From the NCBI GenBank assembly GCA_036388555.1, contig DASVRP010000009.1:1-64000 (forward strand): 64,000 nucleotides of DNA, in the 5' to 3' direction. The DNA comes from UBA4665 sp036388555 (lineage in GTDB: Bacteria; Patescibacteriota; Saccharimonadia; Saccharimonadales; UBA4665). Position 1 is the stretch's first letter, and the number at the start of each line of letters is the position of its first letter. The position numbers and the translations under genes were made by a program. The notes beneath the pieces are model-generated. The model did not search any database. It was not told the origin of the DNA and worked only from the letters and a program-made list of their open reading frames with translations. This document shows, one piece after another, positions 30,828-39,729 of this stretch.

Positions 30828-31613
30828 ATGAACCATATGAACTCCTTACCCCGGCCATCGTCTCGAAGCGGATTCGGACTGGTCGGAATCGTCATCGTCC
30901 TGCTCGTCATAGGGTTGATAGGCCTGGTCGGCTGGGCGGTCGTGTCGGGCAATAAGCAGCCACCGGCAGCCGCTGATACGACGTCGGCAGCCAGGCCGCC
31001 AGCTCCGACGCCCGTATCGCCACAGCCGCCGATATTGCCTGGGGGCTACAGCCGCTTCACAAGCAAAGCCTTCAGCTTCTCATTCGGCTACCCCAACTCG
31101 TACGGCGAGCTGACTGAGGTCACGCCGGGCGAGACCAACGACTACAGCGTTCAGCACGCCTTTTATGGCCGCAGTCCGTCCGCCCAGTCGCCGAACGGCC
31201 ATCAAGGTCCGATACGCGTCTTTGTCTACAAACCGGATGTCCGCGAATTGTCCAGCCGGGGGAATGGACCGATGATCAGCCTCAAGAATGACAAATGGTA
31301 TGTCAGCCGTGAGAACGCTTCGGACAGTAACAGCCAGAAGATCGGTGAAGAATATACTGAGTTCTGGGACGAAGTAGACTCGCCGCTGGCCCGTGGTGAA
31401 GGCAAAGTATATAGCTTCGACGGAGAGCACGAGGGCTGCAGCGCGGTGAAATATGTCTTCGTAAGCAAGGGCCGCCTGGTCGAAGTCCTGCCACCGACGT
31501 TCTGCGACGCCAGCTTCAGCAATGGCAGCAGCATCGGCCCGACCGCCGACCAGTTCGAATCAAATACCCGCATGCTGAAATCGATCGTAAACTCGATCTG
31601 GATAACTAGGTAG
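30828..31613 (+). CDS. Pilin-like exported protein
   Basis: A 261-residue protein with a type IV pilin-like start: basic leader ending SRSG, then FGLVGIVIVLLVIGLIGLVG, a membrane helix beginning right after a candidate prepilin-peptidase site (G before F). The Glu at +5 of classical pilins is missing. A Pro-rich linker and a globular domain with two Cys (EGCSAV, TFCDAS) follow. It may be a minor pilin or simply a membrane-anchored surface protein. AAAAGG precedes the ATG by four bases. Confidence 0.6.
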   Translation: MNHMNSLPRPSSRSGFGLVGIVIVLLVIGLIGLVGWAVVSGNKQPPAAADTTSAARPPAPTPVSPQPPILPGGYSRFTSKAFSFSFGYPNSYGELTEVTPGETNDYSVQHAFYGRSPSAQSPNGHQGPIRVFVYKPDVRELSSRGNGPMISLKNDKWYVSRENASDSNSQKIGEEYTEFWDEVDSPLARGEGKVYSFDGEHEGCSAVKYVFVSKGRLVEVLPPTFCDASFSNGSSIGPTADQFESNTRMLKSIVNSIWITR

Positions 31614-31667
31614 ATTTCACAATCCATTCTGCCAGCGCAAGCCGTCCAAGCTTGCTAAAATAGAGGG

Positions 31668-31721
31668 ATGACCGAATTACGCACCGGGGGCGGGGACATG
31701 ACATGCTTGAAGATCTACTGA
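31668..31721 (+). CDS. Possible 17-codon upstream ORF overlapping uvrD
   Basis: TAAAAT (31656-31661) lies exactly six bases before an ATG at 31668, the spacing seen at many genes here. That ATG opens MTELRTGGGDMTCLKIY and stops at 31721, inside uvrD and in another frame; uvrD starts at 31703. If the transcript is leaderless, this peptide is read first and uvrD translation would follow by reinitiation. Confidence 0.35.
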   Translation: MTELRTGGGDMTCLKIY

Positions 31722-34700
31722 CAGGACTGAACCCTGAGCAGCGCCGGGCCGTCGAGACGACCGAAGGGCCGCTGCTGATCCAGGCCGGCGCCGGATCGGG
31801 CAAGACCAAGACGCTGACCCACCGTATCGCCTACCTCATCGCCAGCCACCGGGCGACGCCGTACAACATCCTGGCCGTGACCTTTACGAACAAGGCTGCC
31901 AAAGAGATGCGCGCCCGCGTCTGGGAGTTGATGGGCCACGGCGGCACTTCCGGCCTGGGTGGGCCGCAGGAAGCGCCGCGCAGCTTCATGCCCTACATGG
32001 GCACCTTCCACGGCATCTGTGTCCGGCTGCTGCGCCAGGACGGTGACTACATCGGCGTCCCGAAGACCTTCGTCATCTTCGACGAGTCCGACCGCCAGTC
32101 GGCCGTCAAGCAGGCCAGCAAGCAGCTGATGCTCGATGAGAAAGCCTTTCCAGCCCGCGCGATAGCCGGGCTGATCAGCAACGCCAAGAATGAGATGCTG
32201 ACCCCTTCGGAGTACACCGCGACCGCCAACAGTCCGGCCCAGCAGGCCGCCGCCCAAGTCTTCCCGATCTACCAGCAGATCCTACGGGACGCCGCGGCGC
32301 TCGACTTTGACGACCTCATCAACCGCACTGTCGGCATGCTGGAGAACCACACCGAGGTACGTGCCAAATGGCAACAGCAGTTCACATACATCATGATCGA
32401 CGAGTACCAGGACACCAACCTGGCGCAGTACAAGCTGGTCAAGCTGCTGACCAACCAGGATAACAACATCGCCGTGGTCGGTGACGACTGGCAATGCCTG
32501 GTGCCCGGCAGTTTGGTGGAAACTCCAACAGGACCGAAGAAGATAGAAGATTTTACTGATGCAGATTCAGTGCGTACGGCGAGCGGATATGGCGCAACAG
32601 CTGACTTTGCAGTGAGTGCAAGCAAGAAATTTTCTTACAAAGGTGAAATACTTACAATCACAACAAGTTCTGGCAAAAAACTATCGTGCACGCCTAATCA
32701 TCTGTTATTTGCACGTTTCGATAAGACCGATTCCTATTTCGTCTATCTTATGTACGCCAAAGACAAGGGTTTTCGCATCGGTATGACTAAAGGGACGAGA
32801 TTTGATGGTAAAAAGGATGATATAGGACTTAGGGTTCGGGCTAACCAGGAGCGGGCTGACCGGATGTGGATTATCAAAGTATGCGGGACACGGGCAGAGG
32901 CACAATACAACGAGGCGCTCTATTCTTTCAAGTACGGTGTTCCACAGATGGTATTCCACGCTTTCAATAATCGGTCGATGGCAGTGACGCAGGAGCAGAT
33001 TGATTTACTTTTTGATGAAATAGATACAGATTCACGTGGTCGGGAAATATTACATGACTTAGGCCTAAGTTTTGAATACCCACATTTCGTACCGCAGGCG
33101 ACGACCCGTTATAAAACAAAACGACTTGTCATTAATGTCGTACTATTCGGTACCAGACGGACTACCACTGCTTCTCCATGGGCTGACAGCAGGATTTCTG
33201 CGAATACGACCGACAAGAATGATTTGAAACTTTTTGAGAAGCTTGGCTACGGCGTACGCGCAGCGCGGGCTGATACCTACCGCAGCGAAATCCATAGTCA
33301 GGATTATGGAAGGATTGAACAGATTCTTGATAATCTGAAGGCTGGGATCAGTCCGGATGTGTACATCAGTAAACATGCATATATGACAGATAAAAAATTT
33401 GCTTTCACTCCGGCGGCACACATCCATCCTGGTATGACCGTGCCGGTAATGCATGACGGAAAGATATCCGATGACTTTGTAACAGCTGTTACGAAAGATG
33501 TCTATGATGGGCCGGTGCACGACATCGACATACAGAAGGTACACAATTATGTAGCGGGTGGAATCGTCGTCCACAACTCCATATACTCCTGGCGCGGCGC
33601 CGACTTCCGCAACATCCTGAACTTCGAGCGCGACTATAAGGACTGCGCCATCATCAAGCTGGAACAGAACTACCGCAGCACCAAACACATCCTGGACGCC
33701 GCCCACGCCGTCATCACCAAGAATTCGCAGCGTTCCGACAAGGAACTTTGGACCGAGGCTGCCAAGGGCCTGCCGGTGCAACTCAAGCAGGTCAACAACG
33801 AGCGCGCCGAGGGAGAGGCTATGGTCATCGCCATGCGGCGGGGTATCGACAGCGGTAATGTCAATGGGAGACGCAGCTACCGCGACTACGCCGTGCTCTA
33901 CCGAACGAACGCCCAGTCACGCTCCATCGAGGAAGCCTTCATCCATTACGGCGTGCCATACCGCATCGTCGGCGGCCAGCGCTTCTATGACCGCAAAGAA
34001 ATCAAAGATGTCGTGGCGTACCTGCGCCTGATCTACCAGCCCGAGGACCGCATCAGCTTCGAGCGCATCGTCAACGTACCGACCCGCGGTGTCGGCGCCA
34101 AGAGCCTGCAGAATTTCTTCGCCTGGCAACGCTCGCTCGACCTGTCGATGTCGCAGGCCCTGACGCAGGCCAACACCTGCCAGGACATCACTGCCAAGGC
34201 CCGCAAGGCACTTGTGGAACTTGGTGACATCCTGATCGCCCTGCGCCGTATCGTCGACGAGGTGCCGGTGACCAGTCTGCTCGACAGTCTGCTGAAACGG
34301 ATCGATTATCTCCATTTCCTGAACGACGGCACGCCGCAGGGTGAATCGCGCCAGGAGAACGTCCGCGAACTGCTATCGGTCGCCCAGAGCTACGCCGAGG
34401 CCGGGCTGGACGGTTTCCTCGAGGAAATCAGCTTGGTCAGTGACATCGACAGCGCCGATCTCAGCAGCGACGCCGCCACACTTATGACTATCCATGCCGC
34501 CAAGGGCCTGGAATTCCCGGTCGTCTTCATGGCTGGCATGGAGGAGACGATCTTCCCGCACTCCCGCGCACTGTACGACCAGAACGAGATGGAAGAGGAA
34601 CGCCGCCTCTGCTACGTCGGCATGACCCGTGCCCGCGAAGAGCTGTACATGATGTGTGCTACCAGCCGCATGCTCTACGGCGGCGTCCAGCACAACCCGC

Positions 34701-35113
34701 CGTCGCGGTTCCTCAGTGAGATAGGTGGCGACTTCCAGTCGGATGCCGGCAGCTACGGCTTTTACGGAGCTGGTGGCACCGGCGGCGGTGAGCGCGGTGT
34801 CTACAGCCAGTCCGGTGGCCACGGCATGGGCGGTGGCTCGTTCGGCGGGTTCGAGCGCCAGAGTTCGTTCGGGGATTACAGTCAGACGCCGGAGCCAGGG
34901 CTACTGGGCGCCCCCACTAATAAAAGAGACGAAGATTTCGAAGATGACGGCCCGCGTTACGTACCCGACCTGTCAGAGGGCGACGGTGTCCGTCACCAGG
35001 TCTTCGGCGTCGGCCAGATCATGGAGATGGACGGCGACGTCGCGACGATCTACTTCAAAGGCAAAGGCGCCAAGAAGCTCAACATTGGGTTTGCGCCGCT
35101 TGAGAAGCTTTAG
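31703..35113 (+). CDS. uvrD: UvrD/PcrA-type DNA helicase interrupted by an intein
   Basis: A superfamily 1 3'-5' helicase for repair and replication restart; 1136 residues encoded, about 775 after splicing. Walker A AGAGSGKTKT at 28-37, Walker B DEYQDTN from 233, motif III split by the intein between VGDDWQ and SIYSWRGAD, then LEQNYRS (motif IV), MTIHAAKGLEF (V) and YVGMTRAREEL (VI). The C-terminus has a Gly-rich linker and the RHQVFGVGQI/IYFKGKGAKKL tail typical of PcrA. The intein sits in the most conserved ATP-sensing motif, as inteins commonly do. The start ATG is overlapped by a short upstream frame. Confidence 0.95.
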   Translation: MLEDLLTGLNPEQRRAVETTEGPLLIQAGAGSGKTKTLTHRIAYLIASHRATPYNILAVTFTNKAAKEMRARVWELMGHGGTSGLGGPQEAPRSFMPYMGTFHGICVRLLRQDGDYIGVPKTFVIFDESDRQSAVKQASKQLMLDEKAFPARAIAGLISNAKNEMLTPSEYTATANSPAQQAAAQVFPIYQQILRDAAALDFDDLINRTVGMLENHTEVRAKWQQQFTYIMIDEYQDTNLAQYKLVKLLTNQDNNIAVVGDDWQCLVPGSLVETPTGPKKIEDFTDADSVRTASGYGATADFAVSASKKFSYKGEILTITTSSGKKLSCTPNHLLFARFDKTDSYFVYLMYAKDKGFRIGMTKGTRFDGKKDDIGLRVRANQERADRMWIIKVCGTRAEAQYNEALYSFKYGVPQMVFHAFNNRSMAVTQEQIDLLFDEIDTDSRGREILHDLGLSFEYPHFVPQATTRYKTKRLVINVVLFGTRRTTTASPWADSRISANTTDKNDLKLFEKLGYGVRAARADTYRSEIHSQDYGRIEQILDNLKAGISPDVYISKHAYMTDKKFAFTPAAHIHPGMTVPVMHDGKISDDFVTAVTKDVYDGPVHDIDIQKVHNYVAGGIVVHNSIYSWRGADFRNILNFERDYKDCAIIKLEQNYRSTKHILDAAHAVITKNSQRSDKELWTEAAKGLPVQLKQVNNERAEGEAMVIAMRRGIDSGNVNGRRSYRDYAVLYRTNAQSRSIEEAFIHYGVPYRIVGGQRFYDRKEIKDVVAYLRLIYQPEDRISFERIVNVPTRGVGAKSLQNFFAWQRSLDLSMSQALTQANTCQDITAKARKALVELGDILIALRRIVDEVPVTSLLDSLLKRIDYLHFLNDGTPQGESRQENVRELLSVAQSYAEAGLDGFLEEISLVSDIDSADLSSDAATLMTIHAAKGLEFPVVFMAGMEETIFPHSRALYDQNEMEEERRLCYVGMTRAREELYMMCATSRMLYGGVQHNPPSRFLSEIGGDFQSDAGSYGFYGAGGTGGGERGVYSQSGGHGMGGGSFGGFERQSSFGDYSQTPEPGLLGAPTNKRDEDFEDDGPRYVPDLSEGDGVRHQVFGVGQIMEMDGDVATIYFKGKGAKKLNIGFAPLEKL
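32495..33577 (+). mobile_element. Intein in UvrD with a GIY-YIG-like nuclease segment
   Basis: 361 residues from C265 (CLVPGSLVET) to N625 (GIVVHN), followed by Ser as +1 residue. Splicing motifs: Cys1, block B SCTPNH with Thr66 and His69 of the intein, block F/G ending HNYVAGGIVVHN. Between the halves, YFVYLMY (intein 81-87), RIGMTKG (94-100), RVRANQER (113-120) and AEAQYNEALYSF with E140 follow the order of GIY-YIG nuclease motifs; no LAGLIDADG motif is visible. Base composition shifts sharply from GC-rich extein to AT-richer intein at both borders, as for a mobile insert. Confidence 0.88.
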
Positions 35114-35242
35114 TACTGCCGCAGTAAGCATGAGCACCGAAGTTTAACTGCAGCGTAAATCTTGCTACAATATCTTCTAGTTCCATCGAGGTACGCGCCA
35201 CCTGATCATACCTGTTGCAAGCGACTCACCCGGACATTCCGT

Positions 35243-36514
35243 ATGCAGAAAAAATATACACGGTACCCATCGGTTTCCCGACAGGTCAAGCAGAAGCACA
35301 TCAGCCGTGCCAAGGAGCTCGCCAAGCACCATTTCGCGGTGCCTGTGCTGACTTTGGTCAGCCTGCTGTTCGTTACCGGTATGGTCCTGCTGGTACTGAA
35401 CCAGCGGCCCGACCCGATCAGCCCGAACGTCGTCATGATCTCGCACGACGGTGAGCAGCAGGTCGTCTCCAGCAAGGAGCCGACCGTCCGGGCATTGCTG
35501 CAGAAGATTGACCTTAAGGTAAATGATGGCGATGTCGTCGAACCGTCACTCGACACGCCGATCCAGCAGGATGACTTCCGTATCAACGTCTACCGTGCCG
35601 TACCAGTCGCCATCGTCGACGGCGCACAGCGGCAATTCTCATTCAGCGCCGCCACGACGTCCCGCAGCGTCGCCCGCCAGGCAGGACTGACGATTTATCC
35701 TGAGGACAACATCGAGACCCATCCGGTAACTGACTTCGTGAATTCCGGTGGCATCGCCCAGGAAGTGGTCGTAGCGCGGGCTACACCGGTGACCGTCAAC
35801 CTGTACGGGGCACAGATCACCATGCGCACCCATGCCAAGACCGTCAAAGAGCTGCTGGCCGAAAAGAAGGTGCAGCTCAAGCCGCAGGATATCGTGACAC
35901 CAGCCCTCGATGCGCCGCTGGCGGCCGGCGCCCAGTTCGCGGTCATCCGCAACGGTATCTCGACCGTCACGCAGCAGGAAGACATTCCGATGCCGGTCCA
36001 GACAATCCCTGATAATACCTTGTCGTATGGTAGCTCAGCGGTGCGCCAGCAGGGTGCGCCGGGTAAACGGGCGGTAACCTACGAGATCAATACCCAGAAC
36101 GGCAAGGAAGTCAGCCGCAAAGCGATCCAGACAGTCGTCATCCAGGCCCCGGTCACGCAGATCACCGTCGCCGGTGCCAACCTCAGCGGTATCAAGGGCG
36201 ATATGGCCCGGGCCGGCATCGCACCGGGAGATTATCAATATGTCGACCACATCGTCAGCCGCGAATCCGGCTGGTGTCCGACCAAGTGGCAGGGCGAATA
36301 CGGCGGCTGTCCGGCATACCACGGCACACCGACGAGCGCCAGCGTCGGCTACGGGCTTTGCCAGTCGACACCAGGCTGGAAGATGGCTTCAGCCGGGGCT
36401 GACTGGGGCACCAACCCTGTCACGCAGCTGCGCTGGTGCAGTAACTACGCCGTCGGAAAGTATGGCAGTTGGGCTGCGGCCTACAACTTCTGGCTGAAGA
36501 ACCACTGGTGGTGA
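35243..36514 (+). CDS. Membrane-anchored DUF348/G5 protein with lysozyme-like domain
   Basis: A 423-residue Rpf-like muralytic protein. N-terminal membrane anchor at about 32-54; two or three DUF348-type repeats (TVRALLQKIDLKVNDGDVV, TVKELLAEKKVQLKPQDIV); a G5-like segment (EDIPMPVQTIPDNTL); and a C-terminal transglycosylase-like domain starting DHIVSRESGW, where the Glu is the candidate catalytic residue, with GYGLCQSTPGWKM. Such proteins loosen peptidoglycan during growth or resuscitation. Start chosen at 35243 to give a proper basic-hydrophobic N-terminus. TACAAT with TTAACT 16 bases upstream (about 35143-35170) gives a leader of about 70 bases. Confidence 0.85.
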   Translation: MQKKYTRYPSVSRQVKQKHISRAKELAKHHFAVPVLTLVSLLFVTGMVLLVLNQRPDPISPNVVMISHDGEQQVVSSKEPTVRALLQKIDLKVNDGDVVEPSLDTPIQQDDFRINVYRAVPVAIVDGAQRQFSFSAATTSRSVARQAGLTIYPEDNIETHPVTDFVNSGGIAQEVVVARATPVTVNLYGAQITMRTHAKTVKELLAEKKVQLKPQDIVTPALDAPLAAGAQFAVIRNGISTVTQQEDIPMPVQTIPDNTLSYGSSAVRQQGAPGKRAVTYEINTQNGKEVSRKAIQTVVIQAPVTQITVAGANLSGIKGDMARAGIAPGDYQYVDHIVSRESGWCPTKWQGEYGGCPAYHGTPTSASVGYGLCQSTPGWKMASAGADWGTNPVTQLRWCSNYAVGKYGSWAAAYNFWLKNHWW

Positions 36515-36525
36515 CGGTGACCGGC

Positions 36526-36723
36526 TTAGCGGCCGCGGGTGAACCAGGCACCGTCGAAGGGGTCTTCATCGGATAATACCGGTGTAACCGATGCTTCTGG
36601 CAGACTAGCCTCGACCCATTTGCCCGAGAGGAGTAATTCCTGCATCTTAGGGTCATAAGAATCAAGCAGTGGCTCTACAGCTTCGCCGGTGTTAATGACA
36701 GGTCTTTTGTCAAATGATTTCAT
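36526..36723 (-). CDS. Small acidic protein of unknown function
   Basis: A 65-residue acidic protein (MKSFDKRPVINTGEAVEP...) without membrane segment. AGGAGA lies six bases before the ATG, which is the main support. Convergent with the muralytic gene. No family recognised. Confidence 0.5.
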   Translation of the reverse strand: MKSFDKRPVINTGEAVEPLLDSYDPKMQELLLSGKWVEASLPEASVTPVLSDEDPFDGAWFTRGR

Positions 36724-36880
36724 AATTTATCTCCTACATTCACTATACTACTTGTGCTTAGTGATTACAGTAATACATTATAGCACAAACACGTTAAAAA
36801 TGCAAGTATAATCAGTATAGGGCGGAGCGTGCGTCGCCCCTGTACCTTGGGTGCCGACTCCGGTATGCTACATACGGTAT

Positions 36881-37705
36881 ATGACGAACAATCCACTCCC
36901 GAACAAATCGCTTGGCCAGCACTGGCTTGACGACGAGCCGAGCCTGCACGCCATGCTGCTGGCTGCCGACGTCCAGCCCGAAGATACGGTGCTGGAGATA
37001 GGGCCGGGGCCGGGGTCACTGACCCGCCTGCTGGTTGATTCGGCAGACCAGGTGGTCGCCGTCGAGTTCGACCCGCTGCTGGCCCGCGACCTGCCGAAGC
37101 GCGTTAAGGCCGCTAACCTGCGCATCGTCCAGAGCGACATCCTGCGCTTCGACCTGACATCGCTGCCGCCTGATTATAAGGTAGTCGCCAATATCCCGTA
37201 CTATCTGACGAGCAAGCTGGTGCGGGTGCTGTCCGAATCGACGAATCAGCCTGCAGTAGCCGTGCTGCTGGTCCAGAAAGAAGTCGCCGAACGGCTGGCG
37301 GCCAAGCCGGGCAATCTGTCGATACTCGGGGTGACAGCGCAGTATTACTGGGAAATCAGCCTTGGCCAGGTGGTCGGCGCCAAACTGTTCACGCCGCCGC
37401 CGAAGGTTGATTCGCAGATCGTCATCATGAAGCGCAGGGCGGTATCGCTGTTCGCGGATGCTCAGGCGGTTAATAATGGTGAATTGGATGTCCGATTATT
37501 CTTCCGTATCGTCAAAGCCGGGTTCGGCGCTAAGCGTAAGACACTGCTCAACTCCATCGGTGCCGGATTGCATCTCGACAAGTTGCAGACTCAGAAACTG
37601 CTGGCGGCGGCAGGCATAGACCCGCAGCTGCGGGCTCAGAATTTGTCGCTGGAGGATTGGTACCGGTTGTATCAGGCTTACGGGCAGCTCGGCATCATGA
37701 CGTAA
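36881..37705 (+). CDS. rsmA: 16S rRNA dimethyladenosine methyltransferase
   Basis: A 274-residue KsgA-type enzyme that dimethylates two adjacent adenines near the 3' end of 16S rRNA. N-terminal NKSLGQHWL, SAM motif EIGPGPGSLT, VVAVEFDP, the QSDILRFD segment, and the catalytic NIPYYLTS (NxPY motif) are all present, followed by the small C-terminal helical domain. TATGCT lies 11 bases before the ATG with no Shine-Dalgarno site, so the transcript is nearly leaderless. Confidence 0.94.
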   Translation: MTNNPLPNKSLGQHWLDDEPSLHAMLLAADVQPEDTVLEIGPGPGSLTRLLVDSADQVVAVEFDPLLARDLPKRVKAANLRIVQSDILRFDLTSLPPDYKVVANIPYYLTSKLVRVLSESTNQPAVAVLLVQKEVAERLAAKPGNLSILGVTAQYYWEISLGQVVGAKLFTPPPKVDSQIVIMKRRAVSLFADAQAVNNGELDVRLFFRIVKAGFGAKRKTLLNSIGAGLHLDKLQTQKLLAAAGIDPQLRAQNLSLEDWYRLYQAYGQLGIMT

Positions 37706-37743
37706 GCGGCCGGCAACGCCACGCTGCACTACATTGAAAATAG

Positions 37744-37772
37744 TTACGCTTATTGACAAAGTATGTTATAAT
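37744..37772 (+). promoter_or_regulatory. Promoter of the tmRNA gene
   Basis: TATAAT at 37767-37772 with TTACGC 17 bases upstream. A TTGACA at 37753 is too close (8 bases) to pair with it. The mature tmRNA begins 34 bases downstream. Confidence 0.5.
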
Positions 37773-37805
37773 GTAAGTAGTCTGTATTTTCAGGCAAACA
37801 CGTAT

Positions 37806-38202
37806 GGGGCTGAATTTTAAGCTCGACGTTGGACTTTATCGGTTAGATCAGCAGGTCGCTTGTCAGCGTCATAGACAAACAATAATAGATGCAAAAACAC
37901 CTATTCGTGATGCAGTAAACGACGTGCTTGCACGCCGTGGCGCGCTCACACCAGCTTTCGCTTAATTGTCGATCGCCGTGCTTTCAAAGACATCAGATAT
38001 TTGAAATGCACGCCAATTCATCTGATTGCTCAGCTGTTGTGATCCATAACAACTGCTAAGACTTAGGATTGCTGAAGTGAACAGCTTGTCCGTTCATATG
38101 TCACTTCTTAAGACTCTTCGGAGATTAGAGCGAGACTATGCCTGTAGACGACTAACCAGGATAAACCGGCGGACGCGGGGGCGGTACCCGCCAGCTCCAC
38201 CA
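37806..38202 (+). ncRNA. ssrA: Transfer-messenger RNA
   Basis: A 397-base tmRNA that rescues stalled ribosomes. 5' GGGGCTGA pairs with 3' CAGCTCC, followed by ACCA. The tag frame starts with the resume codon GCA at 37891 after AATAATAGAT and ends with TAA at 37965: 24 residues beginning AKTPIRDAVN and ending ALTPAFA, a hydrophobic end suited to proteases. The T-arm is unusual: stem GCGGG/CCCGC closes GGCGGTA where TTCRANY is expected. Everything else is typical. Confidence 0.92.
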
Positions 38203-38207
38203 AAAGT

Positions 38208-38236
38208 GCCTTACGATCAATTCGTAGGGCTTTTTT
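38208..38236 (+). terminator. Terminator of tmRNA
   Basis: GCCTTACGA and TCGTAGGGC pair around five bases and are followed by TTTTTT, six bases after the mature CCA end. Confidence 0.8.
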
Positions 38237-38252
38237 GATACACTGATTTTAT

Positions 38253-38795
38253 ATGATTACGACGAAGCTTTCATACGAGCCAAACAAGTGGCATGCTTGC
38301 ACAAAAGACGATTGGGCAACATGTGATAAGGCGGCAAATTGTTATTCGTACGCACTCAATGAACCTAACTATTATTGGTCCCAGCCTGGAATGGGTTTTG
38401 TTAAGAGCTTGCCATTGCCATATTTTGAAAGCTTTAACTCCTTCTTCGAGGGATATACACTCCAAGAATTCATGGACTTTATGATTAATGGGGCGGTACG
38501 TGATGGTTTAATAAAAACTGACAAGCCCCAAAACGGCAAAGATTACTATACTGTGGCTTTATTTTTCAAGGATCATCCTCATAACTTTGATTTACATTGG
38601 TATCGGTTCGATGATGATGGTACATGGAGCCATAAGAACGGTTGGCAGCTGGTCACTAACAAAGACTCGAACGGCAAAATAATAATAGATGTTACTATAC
38701 CGCCGGATCCTTTTTTTCCAGTTTTTGATGCTTATTTTCTTGTGCCCAGAGAAGGTATTGTGCTTACAAAAGAGTTCCCACACGCTGCCCCATGA
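38253..38795 (+). CDS. Uncharacterised protein with possible Cys-His catalytic pair
   Basis: A 180-residue soluble protein, AT-rich. ANCYSYALNEP near residue 30 and DLHWYRFDDDGTWSHKNGW at about 115 resemble a family of small proteins in which a Cys in 'NCYaYA' and a His in 'HWYR' could form a papain-like pair; this is pattern memory, not proof. No signal peptide. TACACT lies eight bases before the ATG. It is the first gene after tmRNA and opens an AT-richer accessory stretch. Confidence 0.55.
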   Translation: MITTKLSYEPNKWHACTKDDWATCDKAANCYSYALNEPNYYWSQPGMGFVKSLPLPYFESFNSFFEGYTLQEFMDFMINGAVRDGLIKTDKPQNGKDYYTVALFFKDHPHNFDLHWYRFDDDGTWSHKNGWQLVTNKDSNGKIIIDVTIPPDPFFPVFDAYFLVPREGIVLTKEFPHAAP

Positions 38796-38877
38796 TAGTT
38801 TATTGGAATATGTAAACGACGAATGTCCCGATGGTGAGGATTGCCAGTAATTATTATACATGATATAGTATAGAATT

Positions 38878-39207
38878 ATGACAAGTGACAACTTTGAACG
38901 AGAGCCAAAAGTACTACCTGAAGATCATTTCAGAGCAGATGAAGGCTCAATACAGGGCGATAATTTAGCATATGGTGGCGATTCATCGCCTGGCGACGAT
39001 GAAGCAGCAGATACTGAAACGAGCACAAATTATCTCATTACTGGTACCCCAGGGAACTATGGTTTCGTAGAACTCACGACTGTTGAGGAATGGCGAGAAG
39101 CACTTGGCAGGCCATATTTTGTAGCCGAAGATGCAACTTCCAGCGATGTTGTTGAGATGCTGTCTAAAGTCGTGCGCCCTGAAGTAAACGACGGTTCCTG
39201 CTCTTAG
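38878..39207 (+). CDS. Small acidic hypothetical protein
   Basis: A 109-residue acidic protein; the first half is probably disordered (Asp/Glu/Ser/Gly), the second may fold (NYLITGTPGNYGFVELTTVEEW). No family recognised. TAGTAT lies six bases before the ATG. Confidence 0.5.
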   Translation: MTSDNFEREPKVLPEDHFRADEGSIQGDNLAYGGDSSPGDDEAADTETSTNYLITGTPGNYGFVELTTVEEWREALGRPYFVAEDATSSDVVEMLSKVVRPEVNDGSCS

Positions 39208-39232
39208 CTACTAGAACTGCTAGTATCAACGT

Positions 39233-39724
39233 ATGGAATACTCACAGAAATACAGCATAGTTCAATTCGTCGAGCCGATTCAGGAAGGTTTTGAATTCCA
39301 GATGGAAAACTGGCCGCTACATGTAACGTTTGTAGATGTTTTTGCTGTTCCGTCAGAGGAGCTACTCATTGACGAGCTAACCGCTTCTTTGGCTTCAGAA
39401 GTAAACCTACTTGTTGTGTCTGAATCATATAGTAGCTTTGGCGAGGGTGAGAATACGATACCTGTCACCCTGCTACAAAGCACACCTGAGCTACAGTCTT
39501 TGCACGATAAACTTATCGACGTTCTTGAAGCAAATGGTGCTGTTTTCAATTCGCCACAATTCACGCGTCTCGGGTTCGTCCCGCATGCTACATATCAGAA
39601 AAATGCCAAGCTCGAAATAGGCCAGCAGATAATCGTCAAGGAACTATCATTAATCGATATGTTTGTCGGCGGTGATTGGCACAAGCGTAAGGTACTGCGC
39701 AACTTCAAGCTGAGTGCAGAGTAA
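39233..39724 (+). CDS. 2H phosphoesterase (2'-5' RNA ligase-like)
   Basis: A 163-residue protein with two H-x-T motifs, WPLHVTF near residue 29 and FVPHATY near 119, the paired histidines that define the 2H superfamily. Members open cyclic phosphates or cut 2'-5' links in RNA or small nucleotides. TAGTAT lies six bases before the ATG. The next gene starts five bases after the stop, so the two are probably one operon. Confidence 0.78.
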   Translation: MEYSQKYSIVQFVEPIQEGFEFQMENWPLHVTFVDVFAVPSEELLIDELTASLASEVNLLVVSESYSSFGEGENTIPVTLLQSTPELQSLHDKLIDVLEANGAVFNSPQFTRLGFVPHATYQKNAKLEIGQQIIVKELSLIDMFVGGDWHKRKVLRNFKLSAE

Positions 39725-39729
39725 TTATC

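Noticed and set aside
35243..35446. A c-di-AMP (ydaO-type) riboswitch before the muralytic gene, as found upstream of some rpf genes
   Set aside because: The leader is only about 70 bases long and I could not find the conserved core.
37753..37772. TTGACA with TATAAT as the tmRNA promoter
   Set aside because: The two boxes are only eight bases apart; TTACGC at 37744 gives a proper 17-base spacer with the same TATAAT.
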